From Sphingobium fluviale (GTDB lineage: Bacteria; Pseudomonadota; Alphaproteobacteria; Sphingomonadales; Sphingomonadaceae): DNA of 64,000 bases. The stretch is from assembly GCF_004122115.1 (NCBI RefSeq), contig NZ_SBKP01000004.1, forward strand, positions 124,001-188,000. Reading direction: 5' to 3'. Both the position numbers and the translations under genes were made by a program. Shown here piece after piece: positions 42,529-52,772 of this stretch. The notes under the pieces are model-generated. The model searched no databases. It saw nothing but the letters and a program-made list of their open reading frames with translations, and was not told the DNA's origin. The first letter of the stretch is position 1. Each line of letters opens with the position of its first letter.

Positions 42529-43212
42529 ATGGGTGATATGAGCAAGGAACCGTCGATGGAAGAAATATTGTCTTCTATCAAGCGGATAATTGCTGATGAT
42601 GGGGAGATGCCCGCGCGCAAGGAACCCAGGACACCGGCGCGTCGTGAGGCAGACCGCGAATCACGTCGCAAGGCTGTAGTGGCCGGACTGGCCAAGGACG
42701 CTGACGCAGGCATTGCTGCATCCTCCTATGTCGACGAGGTGCTGGAGCTGACCGAGGAGATGCCCAGGGTCGGCCAGACAAGCAGGGTTGAAGATCCTGC
42801 CGCGGCGCTCGATCTGGAGGAATGGGCTGATGACGCTGTGCTGACGCAGGATGATCAGGACGGCATTGTGCTGGAGCTGAGCGACAGCCTAGACATTGCC
42901 GATGAAGTCACAGTTCCTGCTGTAGAGGAAGGAATTGCCATGCCAGCCGTTGCATCTGCTGCGCCCGCGCCGGTAGAGGCCGAGACGATCGTTTCTCATG
43001 CTAGCGAGGCTGCCGCGCGCACGTCGCTTGCCGCCCTGTCTTCGCTCCTTGTGAAGCCCGCCGAGCCGGAGGCAGCCGAAAATACGCTCGAAGGGCTGGT
43101 GCGCGAGATGCTGCGCCCGATGATGAAGGACTGGCTTGACGCGAACCTGCCTCGCCTTGTCGAGGGCATGGTTGCCAAGGAAATAGCGCGGATCACTGGC
43201 CGGTCGCTCTGA
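42529..43212 (+). CDS. popZ: Polar organizing protein PopZ (DUF2497)
   Basis: 227 aa from ATG 42529 (AGGTGA ten bases upstream; ATG 42538 is an alternative). The N-terminal helix MSKEPSMEEILSSIKRIIAD is the conserved PopZ motif. A long acidic, disordered middle leads to the C-terminal oligomerisation helices (LVREMLRPMMKDWLDANLPR, LVEGMVAKEIARI). PopZ forms a polar matrix that anchors ParB-parS and cell-cycle proteins. It lies directly before valS, a common alphaproteobacterial arrangement. Confidence 0.9.
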   Translation: MGDMSKEPSMEEILSSIKRIIADDGEMPARKEPRTPARREADRESRRKAVVAGLAKDADAGIAASSYVDEVLELTEEMPRVGQTSRVEDPAAALDLEEWADDAVLTQDDQDGIVLELSDSLDIADEVTVPAVEEGIAMPAVASAAPAPVEAETIVSHASEAAARTSLAALSSLLVKPAEPEAAENTLEGLVREMLRPMMKDWLDANLPRLVEGMVAKEIARITGRSL

Positions 43213-43238
43213 TTGCTTCTTCTTGCTGCATCCGCGAA

Positions 43239-43266
43239 TTGACCTGCGGAGCATAAGCGTTATTGG
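43239..43266 (+). promoter_or_regulatory. Candidate valS promoter
   Basis: TTGACC, 16 bases, TATTGG; the start site would be within a few bases of the valS ATG at 43276. No Shine-Dalgarno precedes that ATG, so a leaderless mRNA is possible. Confidence 0.35.
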
Positions 43267-43275
43267 CTTTTCGCC

Positions 43276-46197
43276 ATGACAGAGCTTGCAAAAACATTCG
43301 ATCCCGCCTCCATCGAGGCCCGATGGTATCAGCATTGGGAGGCGAACGGCCTGTTCCGGCCGGAGCGCCCAGATGCGCAGCCCTTCACCATCGTCAATCC
43401 GCCGCCGAACGTGACCGGCAGCCTGCATATCGGCCACGCGCTCGATAACACGTTGCAGGACATCATGATCCGGTACGAGCGGCTGCGCGGCAAGGATGCG
43501 CTGTGGGTGGTCGGCACCGATCATGCCGGCATCGCGACGCAGATGGTGGTCGAGCGGCAGCTGAACGCCGCCGGGCAAAAGCGGACGGACTATAGCCGCG
43601 AAGCGTTCATCGACAAGGTTTGGGAGTGGAAGGCGGAGAGCGGCGGCACGATCACCGGCCAGTTGCGCCGCCTCGGTTGCTCTATGGACTGGTCGCGCGA
43701 GCAATTCACGATGGATCCGCATTTCACCCGCGCGGTCGTCAAGGTGTTCGTCGATCTCTACAACGAGGGCCTGATCTATCGCGACAAGCGGCTGGTGAAC
43801 TGGGACCCCGGCCTCAAGACCGCGATTTCCGATCTTGAGGTGGAAACGCGCGAGGTGCAGGGCAAGTTCTGGCACTTCCGCTATCCGCTGGCTGATGGCG
43901 TGCGGCTGGATGATGGCCGCGACTATATCGTCGTCGCCACCACGCGGCCTGAAACCATGCTGGCAGACATGGCGGTGGCGGTGAACGGCGCGGACGCGCG
44001 CTATGCCAGCGTCATCGGCAAGTATATCACCCTGCCGATCACCGGGCGGCGCATCCCGATTGTGGCGGATGACCATGCGGACCCGGAGCTGGGCAGTGGT
44101 GCGGTCAAGATCACACCGGGGCATGATTTCAACGACTTCGAGGTCGGCAAGCGCGCAGGGTTTGCTGCCGCCGAGATGCTCAACATGCTCGATGCAGATG
44201 CGAAGGTCGTGCAGTGCGGCGGGATACCGGACGAGTATCTGGGGCTGGACCGGTTTGAGGCGCGCAAGGCTGTCGTCGCGGCGCTGGAGGCGGCGGGCCT
44301 ACTGGAGCAGATCGAGGACCGCGTGATCCAGACGCCCTATGGCGACCGCTCCGGCGTGGTGATCGAGCCGTGGCTGACCGATCAATGGTATGTAGACGCT
44401 GAAGCTCTAACGCGGGGACCTAAGCGGCTTGTTGAGCGTGGAACGATCGAAATAGTTCCCAAGAGCTGGGAAAAAACATTTTTCCATTGGATGGACAATA
44501 TCCAGCCTTGGTGCGTCTCCCGCCAGCTCTGGTGGGGGCATCGGATACCGGCTTGGTATGGTCCGAGTTGTGTTCGCACACCTAACGGGTTCTCGACCAC
44601 CATTGTTGCTACCGGTAAGTATCAAGATGACGCTTGGTTCGAGTTCGTGGGTGAGTCAGAAAATGAGGTAATTGAGGCAGCCAAGAAAAAGTATGCCGAG
44701 ATTACTGGCCTTAACATTCAGATTAGGATCATAGATCAGGACAGTTCAGAGTATAAGTCTGAGGCTTTTCATGCCCGTCAGATAGATCCTTATACGTATG
44801 AGTTTGACCTATATCGGGAAACAGACGTCCTTGACACATGGTTCTCCTCAGCGCTCTGGCCGTTCGCCACGCTCGGCTGGCCGGACGATACTGCACCGCT
44901 GGTCGCCAGGCACTACCCCAATGATCTGCTGATTTCCGGTTTCGATATCCTGTTCTTCTGGTGCGCGCGGATGGCGATGCAGGGCATCCACTTCATGAAA
45001 GAAGTTCCTTGGAAGCGGCTCTATCTGCATGGGCTGGTGCGCGCGGCGGATGGGCAGAAAATGTCCAAATCCAAGGGCAATGTCGTCGATCCGCTCGGCC
45101 TGATCGATCAATATGGCGCGGATGCGCTGCGCTTTTTCATGGCGGCGATGGAAAGCCAGGGCCGCGACGTGAAGATGGATGAAAAGCGGGTCGAGGGCTA
45201 TCGCAACTTCGCGACCAAGCTGTGGAACGCGACGCGCTTTGCGATGAGCAACGGCATCGGCGCCTCCTCCTCGGTCGCGGCGCCGCCCGCCACGCTTGCG
45301 GTGAACAAGTGGATCATCGGCGAAGTGGTGGAAACCCTCGCCGCGCTGGACAAGGCGCTTGCCGAGCTGCGTTTCGACGCGGCGGCGAACGCGATCTATC
45401 ATTTCGTGTGGGATCAGTTTTGCGACTGGTATCTGGAGCTGATCAAGCCGGTACTACAGACAGAAACCGGGCATCTAACTACAAATTATAATCATGAGCA
45501 TCGAACCGAAACTCGCGCGGTAGCGGGCTGGGTGCTCGACCAGATACTGGTGATGCTGCACCCGTTCATGCCGTTCATCACCGAGGAATTGTGGCATGCG
45601 CTTGGGCAGCGGGAGTATGACCTTATCGTCGCCAAATGGCCGGAACCTGGAGCTGCGGTGGACGCTGAGGCGACGGCCGACATAGAATGGCTCGTTAAAC
45701 TAGTGAACGAAATTCGTGCGGTCAGGACCGAACTGGGAGTGCCAGCGTCAGCTAAATTGAAAGCGGTAATTACCGAAGCGAACGATCTAACGCTGTCACG
45801 TATTTCACAAAATCTGCCCTCGATAAGCCGGTTGGCGCGTGTTTCTGAGCTGTTCGAACGGAAATTCAAATTTGGTTCTGAAATAACATTGACTGGACCG
45901 GCAGCAGGCCCACCAGATAAAGATTTGCTCGTTGGCGGATCAGCTCAAGTTGTCGTTGACGAAGCGACATTTGTGCTTCTCCTCGAAGGCGTGATCGACA
46001 TCGCTGCCGAGAAAGCGCGCCTCAGCAAGGCAAAGGACGCGGCAGAAAAGGAGGCGGCGTCGCTCTCTGCCCGCCTCAATAACCCCGCGTTCGTCGAGAA
46101 GGCCAAGCCTGAAGCGGTGGAGAAGGCCCGCGCGGATCATGCTGAAAAATCCGCCGAGGCGGAGCGGCTGGCGGCGGCGCTGGCGCGGTTGGGATAG
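43276..46197 (+). CDS. valS: Valine-tRNA ligase, compositionally mosaic
   Basis: 973 aa, longer than the roughly 880-950 typical of the family. Class I motifs are intact: HIGH at 51-54 ([16 protein letters not shown]), the editing domain, [29 protein letters not shown] at 595-599, an anticodon-binding region and a C-terminal coiled coil (about 905-973). The stretch between AWY and DVLDTWF is about 87 residues against about 33 in the E. coli enzyme. Three segments (about 44382-44850, 45457-45515 and 45675-45985) are strikingly AT-richer, with rare codons such as ATA, AGG and TCA. The catalytic parts show the normal high GC. No frameshift or lost motif is seen, so the enzyme should be active. 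Confidence 0.95.
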   Translation: MTELAKTFDPASIEARWYQHWEANGLFRPERPDAQPFTIVNPPPNVTGSLHIGHALDNTLQDIMIRYERLRGKDALWVVGTDHAGIATQMVVERQLNAAGQKRTDYSREAFIDKVWEWKAESGGTITGQLRRLGCSMDWSREQFTMDPHFTRAVVKVFVDLYNEGLIYRDKRLVNWDPGLKTAISDLEVETREVQGKFWHFRYPLADGVRLDDGRDYIVVATTRPETMLADMAVAVNGADARYASVIGKYITLPITGRRIPIVADDHADPELGSGAVKITPGHDFNDFEVGKRAGFAAAEMLNMLDADAKVVQCGGIPDEYLGLDRFEARKAVVAALEAAGLLEQIEDRVIQTPYGDRSGVVIEPWLTDQWYVDAEALTRGPKRLVERGTIEIVPKSWEKTFFHWMDNIQPWCVSRQLWWGHRIPAWYGPSCVRTPNGFSTTIVATGKYQDDAWFEFVGESENEVIEAAKKKYAEITGLNIQIRIIDQDSSEYKSEAFHARQIDPYTYEFDLYRETDVLDTWFSSALWPFATLGWPDDTAPLVARHYPNDLLISGFDILFFWCARMAMQGIHFMKEVPWKRLYLHGLVRAADGQKMSKSKGNVVDPLGLIDQYGADALRFFMAAMESQGRDVKMDEKRVEGYRNFATKLWNATRFAMSNGIGASSSVAAPPATLAVNKWIIGEVVETLAALDKALAELRFDAAANAIYHFVWDQFCDWYLELIKPVLQTETGHLTTNYNHEHRTETRAVAGWVLDQILVMLHPFMPFITEELWHALGQREYDLIVAKWPEPGAAVDAEATADIEWLVKLVNEIRAVRTELGVPASAKLKAVITEANDLTLSRISQNLPSISRLARVSELFERKFKFGSEITLTGPAAGPPDKDLLVGGSAQVVVDEATFVLLLEGVIDIAAEKARLSKAKDAAEKEAASLSARLNNPAFVEKAKPEAVEKARADHAEKSAEAERLAAALARLG

Positions 46198-46313
46198 GCG
46201 CATACCAGAGTCAGCGGCGGTTCATCCGCGCCGCCCTATCGCCGCTGCGAGCAGGTGCGAGGGGAGAGGCGCGCTTGCCGGATGAAGTTTTAGCCGCCAA
46301 GGACATGCCTTTT

Positions 46314-48647
46314 ATGCGCCCACTCCTGTTGCCAGCCAGCCTCCTCGTAGCCAGCTTTGTCCCAGCCGTCGCGCAGGGGCAGGCGCAAAAGCCGCAGGTG
46401 GACGATCAGGCCGAGGAGGAGATCGTCGTCACCGCCTCATCGCGCCTGCCTGGTGGCGCATTGGGCGAGATCAAGCCGGAGGTGTCGCTGGGCGCGGCGG
46501 ATGTGCGGGCGCTGGGCGTCAGCAGCGTGACCGAGATTTTGGCCGAGCTGGCGCCCCAGATCAGGGGGACGGGCGGCGGCCAGCCGCTGATCCTGCTCGA
46601 AGGGCGGCGGGTTTCCGGGCGGCAGGAGATAGAGCGCATCCCCTCCGAGGCGATCGCGCGGGTCGATGTTCTGCCGGAGCAGGTGGCGCTCAAATATGGC
46701 TATCCGGCCGATCAGAAGGTCGTCAACTTCGTGCTGCGCAAACGGTTTCGCGCGTGGACGCTGGACGGGCGGCAGCGGTTCGCCACCGAGGGGGGCGGCG
46801 GGCGGACCAACGCGGAGGCGAGCTATTTCTCGGTGCGGGATGGTGCGCGTTTCAACCTCAGTGCCGAATATATCGACACCGCGATGCTGACCGAGGCGGA
46901 GCGCGGGCTGGCGGCGGCGGGGGGCGCAAGCGGGCGCTCGCTGATCGCATCACGGCGGGAGTTCGAGGCGAATGTCGCCTATCACCGCCCGTTGTCCGAG
47001 CGGCTGGATGCCAGCGTCAACGGCGTGTTGAGCAGCGACGAGAGCCGGGCGCTCACCGGCGCGATAGGCGCGCAGACGCGCACCACCAGCAGCCAGACCG
47101 CGCATCTTGGCACGACGATGAACCTCGATGTCGCGCGGTGGCGGGGGACGTGGACGAGCGCGTATGATCATAGCGAATCGAGGGCTATTTCCACGGTGAT
47201 AGCGCCTGGCCAGCCGGCGGATCAGGCGCGCAGCAACAATGATCTGCTAGTGAGTGACATTAGCATTAATGGACCGGTGGCACGGCTGCCCGCGGGCGAG
47301 GTATCGCTGACCGCGCGGGCGGGCGGCACGCTTTCCCGCTATGACAGCCAGTCCCTGCGCGCCGCTAATCAGCAGTCCGCCTCCCTGAAGCGCACCAGCG
47401 GCCTCGGCTCGCTCAGCCTCGATGTTCCTGTGCTGGACAGCCCGACGCGCTGGATCGGCGACCTCTCCCTTAACGCCAATGTGCAGGGCGAAACACTGTC
47501 TGATTTCGGCACTGTGCGCGGCTTTGGCGGCGGGTTCAGCTGGGCGCCGATCAAGACCGTGAGCCTCGTCGGCTCCTATAAGGATGCGCAGAGCGCGCCG
47601 ACCGTCCAGCAGCTCGGCGATCCGCAGATCATCACGGATTCCGTGCGCTATTTCGATTATGTGCGCGGGGAGAGCAGGCTGGTGCGGCTCACCTCTGGCG
47701 GCAATCCGGCGCTGGATAAAGCGCAGGTGCGCGAATGGCGGCTGGGGCTGAACGTCAAGGCGATGGACAAGCCCAACCTCAGCCTTTCGCTCGATTATAC
47801 ACGCAAGCGCACCGAAAACGGCATTGTCGCGCTACCCACGCTCACCGCCGCGAGCCTCGCCGCCTATCCCGGTCGCTTCAATTTCGACCCTTCCGGAGCG
47901 TTGATCGGGGTGGATGCGCGCGCCGTCAACATTGCGGAGCAGCAGAGCGATGTGCTGCGCTGGGGCATCAATTTCTCGAAATCGCTCAAGACACCGCAGG
48001 CGCAGATAGACGCGATCCGATCCTATATGGCGCAGCGGTTTCCCGGTGGGCCGCCGGGTGTGGAGCAGGGTGGTAGCCTGGGCGCCGGAGCGGCGGCGGC
48101 TCCTGGCGGCGGCCCGGCACGCGGCGGTGGGGGCTTCGGTGGGCGCGGAGGCGCCGCGGGCGGCCGTCTCAGCTTCTCGCTTTACCACAGCATCCACCTG
48201 ACCGAGACAGCGACGCTTATCGCCGGGCAACCGCAGATCGACCTGCTGAACGGCGGCACCTTGAATGGCGGCGCGCCCCAGCCCCGGCATGAGGTGGAAG
48301 CGACGGCGGGCTATAATCGGGGCTGGCTCGGCGGGCGGCTGACCGCCAACTGGCAGAGCAGCGCGCAGGTGCGGGACCCCGGCGGCGCGCCCACGGGGAA
48401 CCTGCGTTTCGATGATCTCACCAAGGTCAACCTGCGCATGTTCATCAATGTCGGGCAAATCCCCTCGGTGTTGCGCAATCATCCATGGCTGTTTGGTACG
48501 CGCATCGGGGTGGGCGTGGGCAATATTTTCAATGCGCGTCAGAAGGTGACGGATGGCACCGGCGCAACGCCGCCCGCCTATAGCGGCGCACAGCTCGATC
48601 CGCTGGGGCGGACGATTACGATCAGTGTGCGTAAACTCTTGTTTTGA
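46314..48647 (+). CDS. TonB-dependent receptor-like outer-membrane protein
   Basis: 777 aa from ATG 46314 (AAGGA ten bases upstream; TTG 46275 and ATG 46305 are alternatives). Signal peptide ends near AVAQG. EEEIVVTASSRLP begins the plug, with LLEGRRVSGRQEIERIPSEA typical of plug domains. The remainder is beta-barrel with alternating aromatic strands and ends GRTITISVRKLLF, a C-terminal Phe as outer-membrane signal. A glycine-rich loop (about 577-619) interrupts the barrel. No transport or regulatory genes are adjacent, so the ligand is unknown. Its 3' end is three bases from the convergent acyltransferase stop. Confidence 0.85.
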   Translation: MRPLLLPASLLVASFVPAVAQGQAQKPQVDDQAEEEIVVTASSRLPGGALGEIKPEVSLGAADVRALGVSSVTEILAELAPQIRGTGGGQPLILLEGRRVSGRQEIERIPSEAIARVDVLPEQVALKYGYPADQKVVNFVLRKRFRAWTLDGRQRFATEGGGGRTNAEASYFSVRDGARFNLSAEYIDTAMLTEAERGLAAAGGASGRSLIASRREFEANVAYHRPLSERLDASVNGVLSSDESRALTGAIGAQTRTTSSQTAHLGTTMNLDVARWRGTWTSAYDHSESRAISTVIAPGQPADQARSNNDLLVSDISINGPVARLPAGEVSLTARAGGTLSRYDSQSLRAANQQSASLKRTSGLGSLSLDVPVLDSPTRWIGDLSLNANVQGETLSDFGTVRGFGGGFSWAPIKTVSLVGSYKDAQSAPTVQQLGDPQIITDSVRYFDYVRGESRLVRLTSGGNPALDKAQVREWRLGLNVKAMDKPNLSLSLDYTRKRTENGIVALPTLTAASLAAYPGRFNFDPSGALIGVDARAVNIAEQQSDVLRWGINFSKSLKTPQAQIDAIRSYMAQRFPGGPPGVEQGGSLGAGAAAAPGGGPARGGGGFGGRGGAAGGRLSFSLYHSIHLTETATLIAGQPQIDLLNGGTLNGGAPQPRHEVEATAGYNRGWLGGRLTANWQSSAQVRDPGGAPTGNLRFDDLTKVNLRMFINVGQIPSVLRNHPWLFGTRIGVGVGNIFNARQKVTDGTGATPPAYSGAQLDPLGRTITISVRKLLF

Positions 48648-48650
48648 GGG

Positions 48651-50555
48651 TTACAGGCCAAGCTGCGCGCGTTCTTCGGGCGAGAGTTGCTCGCGCACCA
48701 TCTGTTGGAAAATCGCCCGCGCGCCCGGCCCATTGAAGTGCTGGCGGTCATAATAAGCGGGGTCTTGTCCGGCGGTAAGGGCGCACTGTTTTGCCGTGGC
48801 GTCACACAGGGCCGCGCGCGGTGAAAGATAGGTGGCGAACTGACGCGCCAGCGGGGCGAGGCGGGCGTCGGCCTGCCAGATATGGCGGCTAAGGTAATGC
48901 GCGGGCAGATCCGGCTCTCCGCGCACCCGCGCCGCAGCCATCAGTTTCGGCACGCGCACGCTATATTCGGGCGTCGGGCCGATGACGAGGATCGGTGCGC
49001 CGATGTGCTTGAGGCGCTCGCCCAGTGCAGCCACCTGTGCGGGGTTGAGGCGCTTCACCTGCCAGCTGACGACAATGAGGTCAGGCTTTGCCCGCGCGGT
49101 GACATCGAGCGCCTTGCGGATCAGCTGGCCGCAGGGGGTCTGGGCAGCCTGTGGGCTGAGCGCGCCATCGGGCGCGCAGGCGGCGTAGGTCGCCTCCATC
49201 ACGCGCGCTCTGGGGATGGCATCGAGCGCGGGGCGGAACATGTTGGCGTGGCTGTCTCCCAACAGCAGGATGCGCCGTTCGCCGGGCTTGACGGCAGGCG
49301 CGAGGCAGTCTGCGGGGAATTGGGCAGGGTCGTCGCGCTCGGTAAGGATGCAGCGGCGCCACGGGTTGTCCTCCGCGCCTTGCACAAAGCTGGCGATGCG
49401 CACCGTCTCGGCATCGAACCGGGCGGGGAAGCCCTTGGCGACGACGAGCAGCGCGCACAGGCCCAGCACCAGCGCCGCGCCGCCGCCGGTCCAGGCTAGC
49501 AGCGCGCGGCCGGGCATCGTCGTGCCCTTGCGGAACGGCTGTTCGACAAAGCGCCAGCTTGCCCATGCGGCAAGGAAGGCGAAGGTGACGATGGCGGCGC
49601 TCAAGGTGTTGGAGGGCACATCGACCAGCGCAATCTCGCGCGCGAAGACGATGGCGGGCCAGTGCCACAGATACAGCGAATAGGAGATGAGGCCGACCCA
49701 CAGGAAGGGCTTGAACGCCAGCACCCGCGCGACGCCGCTGCCCCCATGTTGCCCCGTCCAGATGATGAGCGCGGTGCCCAGCACCGGCGGCACGGCGGCG
49801 AGGCCGGGCCAGCCCATATCGGGCCGCAGCAGCGCGAGGCTGAGCACGATCAACGCCGCGCCCAGCCCTGCGACCACTTCCCGCGCCCAGCGCGCCGCCA
49901 GAAGGGGAAGCGACAGCCGATTGAGGATCACGCCCGCCAGCAGCTCCCACGCGCGGCCCTGCGGCAGGTAGAACGCATCGATGGGCGCGCTTTGCACTTG
50001 GCTGACATTGAGCACGAGCGATCCGGCGAGCATCAGCACCAGCGCGGGGAGGATCGCGCGGCGCGCATATTTCGCCAACAGCGCGAGAACGACCGGCGCG
50101 AGTATGTAGAACTGCTCTTCCACCCCCAGCGACCAGGTGTGGAGCAGTGGCATGTCTGCCGCCGCCTCGTTGAAATAATCCACCGTGTGCCAGAAATAGA
50201 GGTTGGAGGCCGAGAGCAGCGCCGCCGCCGCCGAGACGCCGCCCTGTTCCAGCTCGCTCGGCATGAGGAGAAGCGCGGAAGCGCCAAGCACGGCAAGGAT
50301 GCTCACCAGCAGCGCGGGCACGATCCGCCGCAGCCGCCGCTCGTAAAAGCGCAGGAACGAAAACTCCCCCGCCGCGCACTCACGCAAGATGATCCCGCCG
50401 ATGAGATAGCCCGATATGACGAAGAAGATATCGACGCCGAGCCCACCCGCAGGCAACAGGCTGGGCCGCAGATGATAGGCAAAGACGCTCAAGACCGCGA
50501 CCGCGCGCAGCCCGTCTATATCCGGCCGGTATTTCATGCCGCCTTCATGCCGCAT
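48651..50555 (-). CDS. OafA/YrhL-type acyltransferase with SGNH domain
   Basis: 634 aa. N-terminal acyltransferase-3 domain with about ten membrane helices: KYRPDIDGLRAVAVLSVF, FFVISGYLIGGII, ERRLRRIVPALLV, LHTWSLGVEEQFY. A C-terminal periplasmic SGNH hydrolase-like domain (about 395-634) has LLLGDSHANMF and YYDRQHFNGPGA (Asp-x-x-His). The fusion class O-acetylates cell-surface polysaccharide or lipopolysaccharide. ATG 50537 (MKYRPDIDG) is an alternative start six codons in. Monocistronic, convergent with the TonB receptor gene without a visible terminator. Confidence 0.92.
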   Translation of the reverse strand: MRHEGGMKYRPDIDGLRAVAVLSVFAYHLRPSLLPAGGLGVDIFFVISGYLIGGIILRECAAGEFSFLRFYERRLRRIVPALLVSILAVLGASALLLMPSELEQGGVSAAAALLSASNLYFWHTVDYFNEAAADMPLLHTWSLGVEEQFYILAPVVLALLAKYARRAILPALVLMLAGSLVLNVSQVQSAPIDAFYLPQGRAWELLAGVILNRLSLPLLAARWAREVVAGLGAALIVLSLALLRPDMGWPGLAAVPPVLGTALIIWTGQHGGSGVARVLAFKPFLWVGLISYSLYLWHWPAIVFAREIALVDVPSNTLSAAIVTFAFLAAWASWRFVEQPFRKGTTMPGRALLAWTGGGAALVLGLCALLVVAKGFPARFDAETVRIASFVQGAEDNPWRRCILTERDDPAQFPADCLAPAVKPGERRILLLGDSHANMFRPALDAIPRARVMEATYAACAPDGALSPQAAQTPCGQLIRKALDVTARAKPDLIVVSWQVKRLNPAQVAALGERLKHIGAPILVIGPTPEYSVRVPKLMAAARVRGEPDLPAHYLSRHIWQADARLAPLARQFATYLSPRAALCDATAKQCALTAGQDPAYYDRQHFNGPGARAIFQQMVREQLSPEERAQLGL

Positions 50556-50659
50556 AGGTGCGGGTGCCCCCTGACAGATCGGTTGTCGCCCGTTTTTTCA
50601 TGACGGCAGCGCCGCCGATATGCAAATGCGTTAAGTGTGTTATGGCAAGGCCGGGGCGA

Positions 50660-52534
50660 TCAGATCACGATAGCGCCCGCCGGCTGGCGCAGCTCGTCGG
50701 TGAGCGAGGCGACCTTGAGGCGCAGCTCGTTGACGTTGGTGGAAACGTCGGCGGCGATGCCCGACACCATCGCGACATTCTTGATGCCGTTGCTGGCGGC
50801 TTCGCCCGCGACACCCGCGATGCTCTCAAGCTTTGCCGAGAGGGCGACGAGCTGATCGACGCTGCGATCGACTTGCCCCAGCGAGAGTGACTGGCCCGCG
50901 ACGACATTCTCGATCGTCTCCGCCGCCTGCGAGGCGGGGCTGAGCGCTCCGATCAGGTCGTTGATGGCTTCGATTGAGCGGCGCTTGGTTTCAGCGATCT
51001 CGGCGAGCTGCTCGCTCACCTGATGGGTCAGGCCGGCGGTGTGCGCGGCCAGCGCCTTCACCTCGCCCGCAACGACTGCAAAGCCCCGCCCGCTTTCGCC
51101 CGCGCGCGCCGCCTCGATCGTGGCATTGAGGGCCAGCAGGTTGGTCTGCGAGGTGATCTCGCCGATCATTTCCGAGATGCTTCGGATGCGGCTGATTGCC
51201 TCCCCCACATCACCGATGCGCTCCGCCACCACACCTGCCTTTTCAATCGCGGCTTCAAGCGACTGATCCGTCACCTGCGTGTGGGATTGCACGGAGGAAC
51301 AGGACTGCGAGAGATGATGGGTGGCGCTGATAACATCGTTCAGCCGTTCGCGCGCAGCGGCGCTGGCAGACTGCACATCGAGCGCGGAAACATGGGTCGA
51401 TTCGGCGGAGTGGCGCAGATCGCCGGATTTCTGGCCCAGTTCCGACACCATGTCATAGAGCGACGCGACGAAAGCCATCACCTCCTGGTCTATGCGGTCG
51501 GCAATGTCCTTCATCACCGCATCGCGCATGGCCTCTGCGCGCATATGGGCCTGCGCCGATTCGGCCAGCAGCTTGGCGTTCTCCTCCCGCGCAGCTTCCA
51601 CCGCTTTGGTCAGGTCTTGCTGACGGGTGCGCTCTGCCGCCATCTGGGCCTTCTGTTCGATGAAATTGTCATGCGCCCTCTGTGCCTGCGCCAGCGCGTT
51701 GCGGCTCATGCGCAGCACCATCAATATTCCTGCGATGAAGCAGAGCGCGAACGCGATTGTAAAGGGAAAGACAATGATGCGCAGGCGCGAGCCGGGGCGG
51801 GCAGAATCCCAGTGCAGGCATCCGATCATCCGGCCGTCTGAAGCTTGCAGCGCGATGCCGTCCGGCCGTTGCTCCGGCATACCTACCCGGATGGTCAGGT
51901 TCTTGAGGCTGTAATTGCGGGCAAGCTCGTTGAGCATCGGGGTGTCCAGCTCTTTGGCGAACAGCAGCATGGTGGACGCCTGGCCCTTGCGCAGCCGCAC
52001 CTGGCCGTCGCTGGGCACGATGGCGGCCATGCCCATCAGCGTGGGGCGGCCACCGGCGACCGTGAGGCTGACGAGGCGCTTGTCTTGCCCTGTCGGGGCC
52101 GCGCGCATTTCTTTCAGCATCCGCGCATAGTCCTTGCCGAAGACCGCCGCAGGATCGAGAGCCTTCTGCTTGTCGCGATAGCTGCTGTAGATGATCTCGT
52201 CGTCCGGCCCGATGACGAAGCTGTAGTCATATCCCTGAATTTCATAGAGATAGGGGCCGAGATTGGTATTCGCCCAGTTGATGTTGCGGCTGAGCACCAT
52301 GTTCTCTACCGCGTCGTTCCAAACGCCATAGTCACCCAGATTGCGGGTGAGAAACTCCTCGCGCGAGTGCAGGGCCGCGCTGGCGAGGTTGCGCTCCTGT
52401 TCCATTTGCAGGGCGTCCTGCGCATATGTCATCCAGATCAGCATGGATATGCCGATGGCGAGGAAAGCAGATACAACGCCAATAAGCGGCAAACCGAACT
52501 TGCGGAGGAACGTTGAAGGGCGGGTCCATGGCAT
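50660..52534 (-). CDS. CHASE4-containing methyl-accepting chemotaxis protein
   Basis: 624 aa from ATG 52534; the longer frame upstream contains no membrane start. TM1 at about 13-36, then a periplasmic CHASE4 domain ([40 protein letters not shown]), and TM2 near 255-275. A coiled-coil linker leads to the cytoplasmic hairpin with [20 protein letters not shown] and [15 protein letters not shown]. No canonical HAMP and no terminal pentapeptide are seen. The ligand is unknown. Divergent from mlaA across 238 bases. Confidence 0.9.
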   Translation of the reverse strand: MPWTRPSTFLRKFGLPLIGVVSAFLAIGISMLIWMTYAQDALQMEQERNLASAALHSREEFLTRNLGDYGVWNDAVENMVLSRNINWANTNLGPYLYEIQGYDYSFVIGPDDEIIYSSYRDKQKALDPAAVFGKDYARMLKEMRAAPTGQDKRLVSLTVAGGRPTLMGMAAIVPSDGQVRLRKGQASTMLLFAKELDTPMLNELARNYSLKNLTIRVGMPEQRPDGIALQASDGRMIGCLHWDSARPGSRLRIIVFPFTIAFALCFIAGILMVLRMSRNALAQAQRAHDNFIEQKAQMAAERTRQQDLTKAVEAAREENAKLLAESAQAHMRAEAMRDAVMKDIADRIDQEVMAFVASLYDMVSELGQKSGDLRHSAESTHVSALDVQSASAAARERLNDVISATHHLSQSCSSVQSHTQVTDQSLEAAIEKAGVVAERIGDVGEAISRIRSISEMIGEITSQTNLLALNATIEAARAGESGRGFAVVAGEVKALAAHTAGLTHQVSEQLAEIAETKRRSIEAINDLIGALSPASQAAETIENVVAGQSLSLGQVDRSVDQLVALSAKLESIAGVAGEAASNGIKNVAMVSGIAADVSTNVNELRLKVASLTDELRQPAGAIVI

Positions 52535-52772
52535 GATGTTCGGCGGCTCAGTATGTTTTGGTTCGTTGCGACTATGCGATAGCGATAAAGTATTGAAAAA
52601 CAGTATCATTGCGGATGTCTGAGAATCCGGTGGCGGCGTTCGGCAAGATTTGCCGCTTGACCGGAACCTCTGTCGGCATATGGCCGTTTATGCCAAGGTG
52701 CGGGTTGCGGTGGTGGCATGATAGCCTTATCGGACTTGTGCAAACTCGAAGTCGTTTCATGGAAGGCTGGAT

